DNA from: Valencia hispanica
Lineage: Eukaryota; Chordata; Actinopteri; Cyprinodontiformes; Valenciidae
Assembly (NCBI GenBank): GCA_963556495.2
Contig: OY747709.1
Location: forward strand, 14,276,400 to 14,340,399
Reading direction: 5' to 3'
Length of the DNA: 64,000 bases
Position 1 is the stretch's first letter. The number at the start of each line of letters is the position of its first letter. The notes beneath the pieces are model-generated. The model worked only from the letters and a program-made list of their open reading frames with translations, was not told where the DNA came from and did not search any database. The position numbers and the translations under genes were made by a program. Of the stretch, positions 22,701 through 37,700 are shown in pieces.

Positions 22701-25700
22701 GTGTACCGGACTGCATCGTCGTGTGCCGTACCACTCATTGGAAACATGAGATAAAGCTCTCAGGCTTGGCCATGTTTTGTGAAAGCGGCCGTTCTATGTC
22801 AGCTCAGCTGACATAGAACGGCCGCTTAAGGTACTGCTGAAATCCTGCTAGAGATTTTTTTGTTAATCTGTATTTTTTTTATTTTCAGGCTTCTAATTTA
22901 TTGGTTATTTCAACACACAAACAATGTTTTTCTTCTCAGCTCATGGTTTAAGGTTTAGCTTTTTCTTAGCTTTAAATTATGCTGTGCTCACTGTCTCAGA
23001 AGACAAATAAATAAGTCAGAAAAATAGGTAAAAGGTAATTTGGATTTAGTTTGAAAGTAAAATTTGTACAATCAGTTGGGTTAAATTTAGAAAGAACATA
23101 GTTAACACTGCTAAATCCCTCCTATGTATTGTCTTTATATTTGTTCAGGGAGTCTGAAACCTCAATAAGCCCACCATAATTTTTGCAAAACCAGAAAATT
23201 ATAGCTACAAAAGGAGGTTACTTTTCTAAACCAGTGCTTAACAAATCTGTTATTAGAAGGGGGACTTTTGTTTGACAAAATGTAAGCCTTTGTACAGTAA
23301 AAACAAACTGGCATGTAGAGAAAACTGATGCAAGCACCGGAATTCCAACATGCCACCTGCTATACATTAATAAAATGAAAGAAACTGCAGTTAGTTGGCC
23401 TGAATACAACTAGGAGGATAAATTATGGTTGATTATAGTTCAATCACCTCCTCCTCTTTTTGCGAAAGTGACCGTGAAACAGGCCACAAGAAAAAAAATG
23501 CACTTGTCAAACCTTACGTGTCATTAAAGTAGAATCCACGAGCAACAGCATATGTGATGGCAGGAACGACAGGGAAAACTACAAACACAGAAACAAAAAC
23601 ACAAACATATGAATTATTTCATCCCACAATCCCTGTAGAAGCTGCTGTAATGCATGATAACTTGAGTTAGATACTCAGTTAGCTTCATCTAGGGAAAAGA
23701 GGAAAAACGGAGGCTTTTGAAATCTGCATCACCTTCATGCAACTACACCAATGAAAAATAGTGTTGTTTAAGCTGAACTGTACCAGCTTTCCACATAAAG
23801 CAGCAAAATGAAGTTGATTTTAATATGCCTTGATTCAAAATGCTGATAAAATGGAGAAAAGCATATAACTCTTTATATAGCTCCATAATTTAGTCTTAAA
23901 GTTTAAAAAGCAACAGTCACATGTAGGAAACTAGAAAATGTGGGTTCACAGACAGCTTGGATGAGAGCCTCATCTGAAAAGCACACTTATAAAACGAGAG
24001 GCACATTCAACTGACAAGGTTACAACTTTGTACTGAATTATGCTGAAAATGTATGCTCTTGATGCGCCAAAGGTAATCTAGGTCTTATATATAGTACCTG
24101 CTAAAGTAAATGTGAAGCTGGTGTGAAATACCAAGTTTGGAAGGTATGAATAATTTATATATTCCATGTTACCTGTATTCATGTCCATTGCTCCCCTAAA
24201 GCGAATCATACCAAGTCTGTACCCACTGCTACTTTAACCTCTCGCTGGTTTCAGTCAAGCAAGCCAAAACAATTGAACCTCCTTACAGATGTGACCCAAT
24301 TAGCTAAATTAGATAAATGTTTAAGTGAATTCACCTTTAGGTTTCTCTTCTAAGATTCTTCATAACATCCTGTTAAGTGTCTGAAGGTGAAAAAGGCAGA
24401 CTTTTCTAACATTTTCTTACATTTCAGTTTAGCTAAATGATGTTGCCAAGTCCGTTCTAGCTGAGTTTCTGACAAAGTAAATCAGGTTGAATTTTGTTAA
24501 ATGCACTAGGGTAGTCAATCGCTTTGTCGCTTCTTGGCTTACTTATGTGGGCCAAAATGGGATATCAGAACAATAGATCTATAGTCAAAAAAGCCTGTTT
24601 CAAAAGACAATGCTGCCATCGGTGCGCCTTTTGGTCATTCATAAGTAGTCAGCCTGTGGCGGCAATGTGGCGCGATCAGGTGTTTTTCTCAAAAGATTAC
24701 GGGATAAAGGGGGGTGTGGGGGTGGTGTCCAGGTTGTCGACATGCAGGGTTGGGTATAAACCATGAGACGGAAGAGTCCGTGGTAAACAGACAAAATAGT
24801 TGGCTGTAACTTTTGTTTTTTATCCCGATTGAAGCCCCTCTCCTCAATTCCTTTTGCGAGCCGCTCCAAAAGGTGGCTGTCCTTCACAGTCCCCATCAAC
24901 TGTCTGGCGATCTGGTCTTCGGCTCTAAAGATGCAGAAGCTCCCGGACCTCTGCATCACTCCAGTTTGCCATTTCAGCTGATACAGTTTACAAATGCTAA
25001 ATGAACTCCCCATGTTTACTTGCAATACTTTTGCTGCCCGGGGCTCAGCGCACATTCCACACATGATCGTGACATCACCCTCTGTTGCGTCAAGGCGTGA
25101 TCTTCATTCATAAGTCCAGCATTGTGGCAATATTGCGGTAATATAACTATCAAGCTCGCCGGCACTTATACCGCAATATTCCTGTCTCGCCATGCCGTCA
25201 ATGCGCATTCAAAGGACTCACCATGGTGGCAATTTCTAATATGCCACCATGGTGTGTCTTTTGAAACAAGCTATTGAGGACTGACATGTGAGCTTTCTTT
25301 GGTACTGGAACAAGGCAGGATGTTGTTGCACTCCAATTCTTTCCAGTTCAGTTTCTCCAGCTACCACTTCGACTTAATTCTAGAAACAGACAGGTAGGAG
25401 AGGGAGACAAAGGGAGGATTACTGGCCTGTTTGGCTGGGAGCAAGAGAAGAGGATAACATCGAATTTCATCAACAAATAACAGTAACTCACAAGTAAGGC
25501 CGTACTTTTTTTTTAGCATTTTCTGTAGATTAAGGACTTGAATCAGTAACTAATGAAACACTGTATTGAACTGATACACGAAGCTTGTCGAGAAGGACCA
25601 TGACAGGTAAATTCCGAGAGGTAGTTCAGTTCAATAGAACTCCGACCTGCACCTCAAACAGTTTCTTTAATTCTGCTGGGCTGGCAGCGGCTCATTACAC

Positions 25701-28700
25701 AAGAAAACCAACAGATTTTTCAAATGAAAATATATCACAAGTATTGATTCAATTGCAGCCAAACTGAGTCCAGCACAGAGCACTTTTATTTGCCATGTGT
25801 GGTGTAGCGAATGGCAACAAGATCCCAGGGTTTTGAAAAGAAGATGTAAGCATCTATAACATTTCAATAAAAGAAGTGCAAAGTTTTGTCTTCTCTAGTA
25901 GAGCAGCTGACAAACCGTTGAAACGTTTGAAGTTTATCAGAGAGTAAAGAGTGGTTAAAATCTCCACATATTGCCACGGATACAGTGATGTGTTGTCCCT
26001 GTAACTTAGCAGCAACTGAGCTACTAATATCAAATGCAGTGTTAATTATATATGATAGTTCCATCATTTTCAGTGTGAGTTGTTTTAGCCCTAAACCATT
26101 AAGTCATTTATTGTCTAAGTCTTCATTCTGCAAAAAAAAGTCAACCCCCCCAAACGCTGGGTTATAATTCACACCCTGAGGTGTTTAGATATTTCTATGT
26201 ATTGATAGGTGAATGAAATGTGCAGGGAAGGTGTTGTAAGGCTATTGCAAGTATAGTACTTGCGTCTGGTGAATAAAAGATTAAGCATTAATGACAGTCT
26301 GTAGCGGTACATACATTTCTTCTTTCCTATTGTTTGTTTTTACATTGCAAATTGTATTAGGAGTACATTTAAATCTTTAGAGGTTGTACATTTTAAAGTT
26401 CTGCACCTTGAGTCCTGTTGAAATAATTTAATTATATTACAGTTATATTCATCTCTATTCAGTTCAGTTTCATTCATTCCATTTCAATAATGTCCCACTC
26501 CCAATCCTATCCTAAGAATCCGATTGGGGTTCTGATGAAGGGATCTATTAATGATGGGTATCAGAGTTCCCGACTACACTCATTCTAACATCTGTTGTTG
26601 CCTCATTGCTTGTAATTGTCAGCCACACCCCCAGTGAGCCATGTGGCTGTATTTAGCATAGCAGGTTTTATCAGCCATAGTCTATTGTTATATGTGTAGC
26701 TTGCAAAACCTTGTGTTGCTTCATGTATTCAGTGGTGCTTTGATAACAGAGTGAGGTGTTTAATTGTTGGAATCATCTTGGCTTGACTAACTACTGTGAT
26801 TGACAGGTTGAATCATGGTTGGAACTCCACCCCACCGACTTAGCCAACCGACCCCTCCCTGCTCATCCTATGCAACACTTGCTCATTCAGGAAAGCACGT
26901 GTTGTGAAACACTTCACTCTGTTATCGAAGAACCAGAGACGAGGCTAAGTAACATATTTCTTCCTGACGTCGCTCAGTGTTTCACTATGGGAGATATGGC
27001 CCACATGGCAGTCATCCTGATACACGGATAAGGCAGATCCCGACAGCAATTAAACGTCTGTTTATGCTATGGTCAGAACTGAGAGAACATTTTTAAATGA
27101 AATGATTTTCATTGTAATAACTTCAATAGGTTCAAAGTGATGATGGCACAAAGCATCCAACACCAGGGACAAGTAGTTTACCTGTCATTAAACGGCACAC
27201 CAAAGCATGACGCCTCATCGGTTCATCACTAAATCTAAATCCCACATGACAAGTCAAAACTGGGACCAGATGAACTTTAATATTCGTAATGGTAATTTTT
27301 TGTCTCCATGCACTATTCATAGCTTTCCCTATTACATACAACCTATTAGGGATTTATCTATTGGCATGGTAACCCTGGATGCTACCAACTCCAGGATGTC
27401 TGAGTGAGAAATTATGTGTGTAATCACAGAAGTGAAAGGTCTTTTACGAGATAAAAATGTGTTATGCACTGGGTGAAGGACCTAAACCTTCCTATCTGAC
27501 AGTGTGACAAGATATGGAAGGGAGCTCACTGTTAGACCAGGTGACTTTTAGCCCAGGTAATCCTTTGCTCTTAGACATTCTTATTCAAACAACCTTTCCT
27601 TAAGATCTTTCAACCTTTGAACTGCAGGGTAAAAAACTCACAACTTCCCTAAGTCTCCCAGCAACCATCACAGCCAAGTCTATTGTGTAAATTAAAAGTA
27701 TGCATGTTTCTCCCTTTCATGAAGCTCAGGATGGGAAGCTATCCGCTTTGATAATAAATAAATTATACGGTGTAAGTTAATTGTCTGTGGCAGCTTGCGT
27801 TTAATGCAAAGAATTGTATCTGAAATGACTGTATATAATCAGAACTTCCAGACTTACCCCATCCTAGGACATAGTACCAAAAGAGCTGCTGTTCCCCAAC
27901 AAAGACAGCTACTATGATGAGTGTGTGGAGATAGATGCCCTCACACAGCATCCAGAAGTAGTTGGAAGTAGACGTATATTGGACCAACGTAGCCAGAATC
28001 TTGCAGCTAACCTAATGAAAATAAATTTTCACCAGTAGAAAACATGAACCCCTAAAATCAATACAACTACAGCAGAAATCTAAGAATTAGAATTCCTTAT
28101 ACAAACAGTAATACGTCTAGCTTACATAATGCAGCTCAGACTCTTTTAAACAATTTAAGACAAATTCTTAGGTGTAATGAAATGAAACAGAATTCAGCAG
28201 CTCACAGGGTTGATGGCGCTTATGGTTTGGCTACCACCTGAAGTCATTGAAAGCCACCCCATGGTAAAAACAGAATTGAAGATGAAAGAGATGAACATGT
28301 TTTTGTGGAGAGAGATCCTCTGACAGCTAAGACTACTGAAAGAGAGAAAAAAAATTAAAGAGAGCAGATGAATACAATCCGATTGGTTATATTTTTAAAG
28401 ACAGCATTTGTTACAAGCATCAGACATCAATATAATTTGCTCTGTTTGTTGTTTCGTTTGAAAATCAGCTGAATTTCTGTTTATTGCATTATTTAGGAGT
28501 TGAAAGCCATTCAAGCAAATATACTGTACACAACATATGCAAGGTAAATTGGATCAGACAATTTAGACTTACTTTAAATAGGAGAAGATGACCAAACTGA
28601 CGATTAAGGAAACAATGGATATACCATGACCGGCCATAGCCAGGTAATAGAGACTGAGTGTAAACTGCGGGACAACAAAAAAGTTTGGTCATAGTTAAAA

Positions 28701-31700
28701 TACATAGCTGCACAACATAATATTTAAACAAGCAAAAAGCAAAAAACAACAGCAACAAACAAACAGAGGGGGGGGTTGCATATTCCCTATTATAATATGT
28801 TACTAGGTCAGGAAAAAGGAGGGTCATCAAGCAGAATCTAAGAATCTAACTGTACATCAATTTTCTGGAAGACGGAAATATACATAAAGTGTCTCCCCAG
28901 TAACCATGAATTTAGATGTGCAATTTAATTCTAACCTTATTTATACAAACTTCCCATACCAGAATAACCAACAATGACACACAAAAAAAGAAAAGCAAAT
29001 GGTGTTATTTAAAAGATTAATGTTGGACATTCTGCTTTTTGTGCTCTAAATTTCTATTTTAAGGCACCTTATTCAGAGATAAAAACACATCAGCATGTGC
29101 CAAAATTTTAACCAAAAGCCCTTTGTAACAGTTTTTACCAGTTTGCTGATTACAAACACAGGTCGAAGAAACGAGACTGCTGTTTGCACCCAGGTCATTT
29201 TGTTGCGGTCAGCGGCTCAGGTACGAGCAATATTAAAGTAATACAGCACCGAAAACTGTATCAGGTTTTGTCCTAAAGCTGTTTAAAATGAGTTTTTTCA
29301 AAATAAGAAATCAGCTTCAAAATAGTTTCCATGAATTTGTGGGGATGGTAAGTTGTTTCTTCTCTAGGTTAAATCATCAAAAGTTCTTAAGAGCCATTAA
29401 GAGTCCTAATTGTAATTTCCTTATATGTTATTCCAAAGAACCAAGGCAACAGAGACGAAGCCAATTTGTGGTCAACAGAGTTCAAAAGTAATTTAACAAC
29501 ATAATGTTTTACCTCCCGTTTGTCATCGTTGTGGGCAATACACCGTGTGTAGTTAGTCCAGACTCTTTTACTAAGTGGATGGTGGAACCACTGGCCATCG
29601 GGATTACAAATTTTGGTAACTGTTTCTGTTTTAAGAAATAAGCAGAACTCACAGTCAAAGGCTACTTGTAATCAAAGTGCAGTTATTGCTTTTCCAGGAA
29701 GTGTGGTACTCGTATACAGTAAACAAATGAAAGTAAAGTATATGCAAAAAAACAAAACAAGCTCAATGAACATGCATGCAAAGCTTCTGAAGGCATTACC
29801 ACTAGGGTCAAAGTCTGTAAAGTATGGAGGACACATCTGCATGGCAGTCCCCGGCGCTGAGTCGCCCCAACACATCCAACCATCCCATGTACGGTTACAG
29901 TAGGGGCCTGCAGAGAACATGATATCGAGAACTGAGGCCTGTGCTTGTGTCTGTGCAGCAAAAGCTGTTGGGAAAAATAATAGCAAAGGCATGAGTTAGA
30001 ACAGTGGCTTTTTAAAGAAAAATAGCGATGTTGCATTGAAAATGTGCAACCCACACAGATGGAAAACTTGAAACAAAGAGAAGAGAACGATAACTGGCAG
30101 AGATCGAAGAATTACAAGGATTTCATTGCGGAGCGGTATCAGTCAGGAGAAGAATAAAAACATTTCCATAGCAAGATGTAAATATTAAGGCACAGGGAAG
30201 ATAGTCCTCATCCATTTGTCCCAAAAAGAATTTAAGGCAAGACCATCTTTTGTACTCTCCACATATTTGGAATAAGAAGTATAGTTCAAAGACCAGGCCT
30301 GGATAAAATCTGCCAATGCCTTGTGGGAAAAGATGGTCCAGTATGGTCAGACTTACCATTTTGGACCATAATTGTAAATGCACAATAATAACACTGAGCA
30401 TTACCAAAAATACACCCTTCTCATAGTGTAACATGGTGATCGAAGGATTTCTTTACTTCACAGTTTTTTTAAATCAAAGGTTGGATGAAATTATGAACAG
30501 CCATGCCAAAAAGGCAGTCACTATTAAATAAATTATCAGGAAAAGTAAAATAAATACTCTCTTTAACAATGCTGTTATATTTAAATAAAATGCGTCTCAC
30601 CAAAACCTCGCCCACTCAAAGCTTGTCAACAATAGACGGAAACCTGCAGTCAGACGGGGACATGTTGGGAAACGCTACACAGAATAACATTTCAAAGGCA
30701 AATGAATGGGAGTAATGGGTGCTGAGAAAAAGACAAAGGACAAGTTTCCTTTCCTTCGGGGTACACTTCCCTGCAGCCACCATTTCTTTGTCTTTCCTAC
30801 TCGACTTTTACACTGTAAAAAGTTGACAGGTTGACAAGTGAAGTATGCAAATCTGCTTTAAAGAAACAGTCAAATACCCATAACAATATGTAAAACTATT
30901 GAGGGCTGTATGATTTCTCTGATGGAAGCCTATCAGATGTTTGATTCTTGGCCAGACCCTTTAAAAGTAGAGTTTACCGTATATTTGGAGCTTACCTACA
31001 TGTTCCCCAGCTACCATTTTTATGTGTCCATGCGCACAAACAGAACATAAGTAGCTATGCAAAATACATCAGCAGATTCAATACTGCCCCCTTTAGTTAG
31101 AAAACAGTGTGTAATGGGTAGGGGAGGTGGAAAAAGTAGTTTTCCAAAACACATACTTTTACTTGCAGTGGATATTAAAAGTACAGTGGACCCACGCCTA
31201 GTCACAGTTCAGTATTTGTGGATTAACCTAGTGGCAAATTTCTTCTGTGGAATGTGACACCAAATTATTTGTGTCATTATTTGGCTGGAATATTAAACGC
31301 TGCGCTCCTGCGCAATACTTTTGCATTGTCATCTCCTCCACTGACCCTAAGTTTTCTGCCGTTTTTAATTCTGAGTACAATTGATTCTCTCAGTTTTAAT
31401 TCAGACATTGAGGAATTCCCCTATTATTTTTATTCATATTGTCTTCGGGTCTTAGAAATGGTGGCTCCTTTAAAAACTAAAATTTCCTAACCTTGAGCCG
31501 AGCCGTGGCGAAAAGAAGCCACGAGTGCCGCTAGGCGCCAATGCAGAAGGGCCTAGAGACGGTGGAAGAAGGAGAAGCTTCAAGTGTCCTTCTTGATGCT
31601 GAAGAACTGCTGGCATCTCTTCCAAAGAATTGTCAAGTCTGCTAAAACAATTTTTTTTCCAATATTGTTCCAACTGCCATAATCCTCGTGTCTTGTTAAA

Positions 31701-34700
31701 ACTATTAATTCTGTCCTTAATGCCCCGCACTCAACTTGTCTGGAGAGCTCAACTGAAGAGTGTGAGAACCTCTTGAGCTTTTTCATAAATAAGGTCGCTA
31801 GGATTAGGGCCTACATATTCTTCCACATCTTGTGGAACTCTCCATACACGCTCATCTCTAAGCCATTTTGAGCCTCTTACTTTGTGCTCTTTGGAGGAAT
31901 TGATTAGTTCCATTAAAACCCTCGGGGTCTCTGAATGATCCAGTTCCGCCTTGTCTTTTTAAAGAGGTCTATAGCACCCTGGCACCTTGTGTGCTCCATA
32001 TAATAAACACCAGTTTGGCAAAGGGGGTCGTGCCTGCAAGTTTTAAACATGCGGTGGTGACACCACAGATTAGGAAACCTGCCTTGGATTCATCCAGACC
32101 CGACAATTTCAAGCTGATCTCTAAACTCCCTTCTCTTTCAAAAATCATGGAGAAAATAGTCTACTCCCAGCTGAAATTGTTTTTAGATGAACACAATGTA
32201 TTTGAGGTGTTTCATTCTGGTTTTGAAAACCATCAAAGCACTGAGTCGGCACTGTTAAGAGTCTTAAATTACGTTTTCTTAGCCACAGATAGTGGTCACA
32301 GCGTTGTTTTGGTACTGTTGGACCAGATAGCTGCCTTCGATACAGTGGACTACCAGATTCTTTTGTATCGCCTGGAGTGCTGGGTTGGGATAAAAGATAC
32401 AGCATTAGAGTGGTTTAGGTCCCATTTAACGAATAGAAGTTTCTGTGTCCAAATCGGATCTGCTGAGTCTTCTCCAGCGCCTTTCACATGTGGAGTACCT
32501 CAAGGTTCTATTCTCAGACATCTTCTCTTCTCTCTATTCATACTTCCCATTGGTACCATTCTTAGGAAGTACAATATTGCATTCCATTTTTATGCTGATG
32601 ACAGTCAAATCTATGTCCCATTGAAGCAGCAAAATGCTCATTCTGCCAATCACCTACTAAAATGAATTGAAGAACTCAAGGCCTAGTTGGGTCTTAATTT
32701 TCTGCACGTGAATGAAAAAAGGCGGAGGTGTTGTTTGGGCCTGGGGAACATTCTAGGTTTCACATCGACCTAGGCACCTTAAGTCAGTATTAGACACCTA
32801 AAGCAACAAATCTAGGGGTCAGCCTGGACTCTAGCCTTAAACTTGATGCTCAGGTTAGCTCAGCCGTTAAATCTAGCTTTTTTTCACCTAAGACAACTGG
32901 CAAATGTTCCGGAATTGCGCCGCTCAAGGTGGCAGCATGTTGGAGTAGTTCTGTTACATTTGGTCTGATTTTGTTTTATTTTATTTTACTTTTATTCCTC
33001 CATTTCAAGTAGAAACATTATTTTTGTGGACAATCGTTCTCTCTGGTTTTGAATGCTGTGCAGCTGGAAGGACTTTTGCAACTTTTTTTTTTTTGGACAT
33101 TTGTTATGATGCATAACCATGGCAACAAGGTAGTTTACAACTGGGAGCAGCTGATTAACATCACAAAAGCTCAAATAATACCTCAACTGCAGCCACAAAA
33201 CCCTGATGACTTGAAAATGAGACGCCATGGATCCAGAGCAGGGGCGAAGAGGAGAGAGAAAAGGAGGAATTTCAAACCATCTCCATCAATCATATTGGGC
33301 AATGTGAGATTGTTGGCAAACAGGTTAGATGCTGAGGACCCTCTGGAGTTTAGTGTACAAAAAAGAATTATTTATAAAATGAAGATTATGGACAACCCTG
33401 AGCATCCTCTAGCCTACATCAGACTGTCCTACAACTACAGAGCGTCTTCAGTCAGAGGCTTCTTCAGATCTGCAGAGCGCTACAGGAGATCATCCCTACC
33501 CACAGCCATCAGCATCTACAACAAATCTATGAAGAAACTTTGATAATGAGTTACAACAACATTTAATTTCCCTTTGGGATTAATAAAGTAATTTTGAATT
33601 GAATTGAATTGAAATGTTAAAACTTTCTCTCACTGCATGACTTTGAGATTTTAATACATGCTTTTGTCACAACTCGTTTAGACTACTGCAATGCACTTTA
33701 TGTCGGGCTCAGTCAGAAACCACTTTCTCGTCTTCATTTGGTCCTGAATGCTGCAGCTTGACTTTTAACTGGTGCTCATAAGGGAGAGCATATAACCCCA
33801 ATTTTAGCATCTCTTCACTAACTTCAAGTCCGTCTCAGAATAGATTACAAATTTTTTTTTTTTTTTTTTTAATGTCTTCATGGCCTTGCCCCACTGTATC
33901 TGTCCGACCTGCTGCAGCCGTATGCACCTTCACTCTCTCTTAGGTCAGCGGATCAGTTGCAACTTTGGAACGCTTTACCCCTACATATCAGGCAGACAAA
34001 ATCGCCCCATGTTTTTAAATCTTCTCTTAAGATTTATTTTTTCTTCTTGGCTTTTAACTCTGACTGAAGCATTGGTTTTTATTTATTTATTTTAGTAGTA
34101 TGTGTATTTTAATTATATGTTGAACCGCATGTTACCTATGGCTGTTTGTGTACAGCACTTTGGTCAACTGTGTTGTTTTTAAAGTGCTCTATAAATAAAG
34201 GTAGATTGGATTGGAATTATTTGTGGAAAAATCGATTATTGAAGGATTTTTTTTCATAGATTATTTCTAACTATTTATGGATTTATTTCAGCAATTCAAC
34301 TTAAAAGGTGAATATAATATATGAGATAGACTCATGCAAAGAGAGCTATTTCAAGTCTTTATTTGTTATAATTTTGATGATTATGGCTTACAGTTTATGA
34401 AAGTCCCAAATTCAAAATATCAGAAAATAAGATTATTACATGAAATCAATAAAACAAAGACCTTAAATAGAGAAATGTCAGACCTCTAAAAAGTATAACC
34501 ATGCATATGTACTCGGTATTTGCTTTCGGCATCTTTTGCATTAATTACTGCCTAAATGCGGCGTGGCATGGATGCCATCAGCCTGTGGCACTGCTTAGGT
34601 GTTATGGAAAACCAGGATGCTTCAATAGCGGCCTTCAGCTCTTCTGCATTGTTCCGTCTCATGTCTCTCATCTTTATCTTGGCAATGCTCCATAGATTCT

Positions 34701-37700
34701 CTATGGGGTTCAGGTCAGGTGAGTTTTCTGGCCAATCAAGCACAGTAATCCCATGGTCATTGAACCAGGTTTTGGTTCTTTTGGCAGTGTGGGCAGGAGC
34801 CAAGTCCTGTTGAAAATAAGTCAGCATCTCCATAATGCTCGTCTGCAGAAGGAAGCACGAAGTGCTCCAAAATTTCCTGGTAGATGGCTGTGTTGACTCT
34901 GGACCTAATAAAGCACAGTGGACCAACACCAGCAGATGACATGGCTCCGCAAATCAACACAGACTGTGAAAACGTCACACTGGACTTCAAGCATCTTGGA
35001 TTGTGTGCCTCTCCATTCTTCCTCCAGACTCTGGGACCTTGGTTTGCAAATGAGATGCAAACTTTGCTCTCATCAGAAAACACTTTGGACCACTGAGCAA
35101 CAGACCTGTTGTTTTTTTCTTTAGCCCAGGTAAGATGCTTCTGCCATTGTTTGTTGTTCAGGAGCAGGTTGACAAGAGGAATATGACATTTGAAGCCCAT
35201 GTCCAGGATCCGTCTGTGTGTGGTGGTTCTTGATGCATTAACTCCAGCCTCAGTCCACTCCTTGTGAAGGTCCCCAAAACTTTTCAATGGCCTTTTCCTG
35301 ACATTCCTCTCCAGGTTGCGGTCATCCCTGCTGCTTGTGCACGTTTTTCTTCCACACTTTTCCTTTCCACATAACTTTCAATTATGTGCTTTGATATAGC
35401 ACTTTGGGAACATCCAACTTTTTCCAATTACCTTTTGAGGCTTTCCCTCCTTAAGGAAGGTTTCAATGATTCTGCACAACTGTCAGGTCAGCAGTCTTCC
35501 CTATGATTGTGATTCCTCCCGAACCAGACTGAGAGACCATTTAAACGCTCAGGAACACTTTGTACGTGTTTTGGATTAATTAGCTGATTGGAGTGTGACA
35601 ATTTGAGCCTAAAATATTTAAAGTTCTCACAATATTCAAATTTTCTGAGATTTTGAATTGGGCGCTTTCATAAGTTGTAAGCCATGACCATCAAAATTAT
35701 AACAAATAAGGGCTTGAAATATCTACTTTTGCATTTAATGAGTCTATCTCATATATTAGTTTCACCTTTTAAGTTCAATTGCTGAAATAAATCAACTTAT
35801 GCACATTATTCAAATTTATCGAGTTTCACCTGTAGTCATCAACTAAAACTGGAACTGTCTCAAAAATTAAATTAAAGACAAGATGAAAACTGGTCAGGAA
35901 GTATGCCAAGTGCCTTATAGTAAACAAAAAAAAGCTGCAGAGGTTTCTGGTTGGTACTGGTTGTCTTCCGGTGGGGGGAGTGAATGTGAGACTCTTTATT
36001 ATTATTATTTCTTTATATTATTATTCTGTGTTCCATTTTGATACTTTGCCTTGCATCCATGGTTCTGTTTTTTTTCATTGTTTTGATTTGAGCTTTTATT
36101 AAGTGGTTTCACTTTCTAATCCCTGGTTTCCTTATTATCTGATCTGCCTTCATGTTATCATTACTCCCTCAGTTTACCGTCTTGCATATTTTCAAGATCT
36201 TTGTTTTAGTTAACATTAAGCATTCACAGATGGGACACTCCTTGACTCATGTCATAGATTTGGTTTACAGTTCCTTTTATCTTAGCGTCATCTTATGTTA
36301 GATAATTAAATTAAATAAGATGGAATCAAAATTCCATCTTATTTAATTCCATTGTTAATTTATTATTCATCAGCTTCTGGGGCCTCACTTGTGTGTTTTT
36401 TTTGCTTTTTTACCTACATCCCTTTTTGGTTTGTAAGGGGAATTAAAATAAATAAGCCACACAATTTTCCAAACATTCAAACATAAAACTGGTATTTTTC
36501 CAAACTAGATAATTAGGAAATTTGTTCGAGGCCTTAGGCACAGAGGAAAAGTCTCATAAGGTCAAAGGATGCAAATTCCTTTAGGGTAGTAAAAGCAAGA
36601 TGTATGAAATAAAAATAAGCTAGACAGATAGTATTGTCAGGATTGTGGGTTATTAGTCTCTATTTGGTTAACATCAACACAGAGGTATCCACCAGAGGGC
36701 GCGTTTCAGACTGGAGCTGCAGCTCCTGCTGGAGGGCGGTCACTGCAGGTTTGCTTCCAGCACACAGGCTTATCATCAAGGCTCATTACCTGCTGGGTAA
36801 GAGGAGCTGGCTGTCAGTCATTCAGTGCCTGAGTGTTAACCAATGCGGTAACTCTGAGCTCCTAAAGTTTTCATGTTCCTTGCTGCTCGGTTTAAGATTA
36901 AAATTTTCCTGTGTTTTCGTTCCAAAGTATCCCTCAGTGCAACCTACTGGACCTGTTCCTTCGTGTTCAGTGCTGATCTCCTCGTGTCTACTACCTTGGC
37001 CTGTAGCGATGCGTCGATGACGTCGACAACTCGGTTCTAAAAAACTGTCAACGTCAAATCCGGTAGTCGACACACCACACCCACTCGCCACACTCACGTG
37101 AGTGACCTAAACAAAGCAGCATGGAGAACAAAACTCCGTCTCCAACCACCTCTCCGGCTCAGCAGCCTGCACTCCCATGCTCTACATTTCACCAGAACGC
37201 CACCCGCCGCTCTACCTTAAAGGTGTGGGAATACTTTAAACGCAGCCATAAGCGTCAAGGTATAGTTTTTGCAGTCTTTGCAAGATGGTGCCAGAATTTA
37301 TCACACCAGCACAACTTCTATGTGGGAACATCTGAAGTAGAGGCATCCCATTGTTACTCGTAAATTAACGTTACTATCGCCACTTACCTTTCTCCACCTC
37401 CTCAAGCAACCTGTCTGCCCTCCAACATTCCACCAACCTGCCGTTGCTTCCCGGATCACCAAACCGAGCAACGGCCTGTAATCCACTCACCCTGCTTGGT
37501 GGAAAACCTCACCATCTACAGTAAGGCATTCCACTGCTTCTACAATTATCTATTCATTCTGATTTCTCATATATCCTCTGCTTCCCCTCAGACAGAGTCT
37601 AAGCATGCATTCACACCAGCCGTGTTTAGTCGATTAATGAAAGTAATTCGTTTTCCCAGAAAGTCTGGATTATGGCAGGGTTGCGGGGGGCTGGTGCCTA

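Noticed and set aside
29672..30054. Extended minus frames around exon 3
   Set aside because: Only 29800-29907 is bounded by valid splice sites and matches the receptor. The rest is intron read-through or the wrong frame.
37121..37363. Possible host BED-finger gene
   Set aside because: It follows hAT terminal-repeat-like text and loses the zinc ligands, so it is a transposon fragment.
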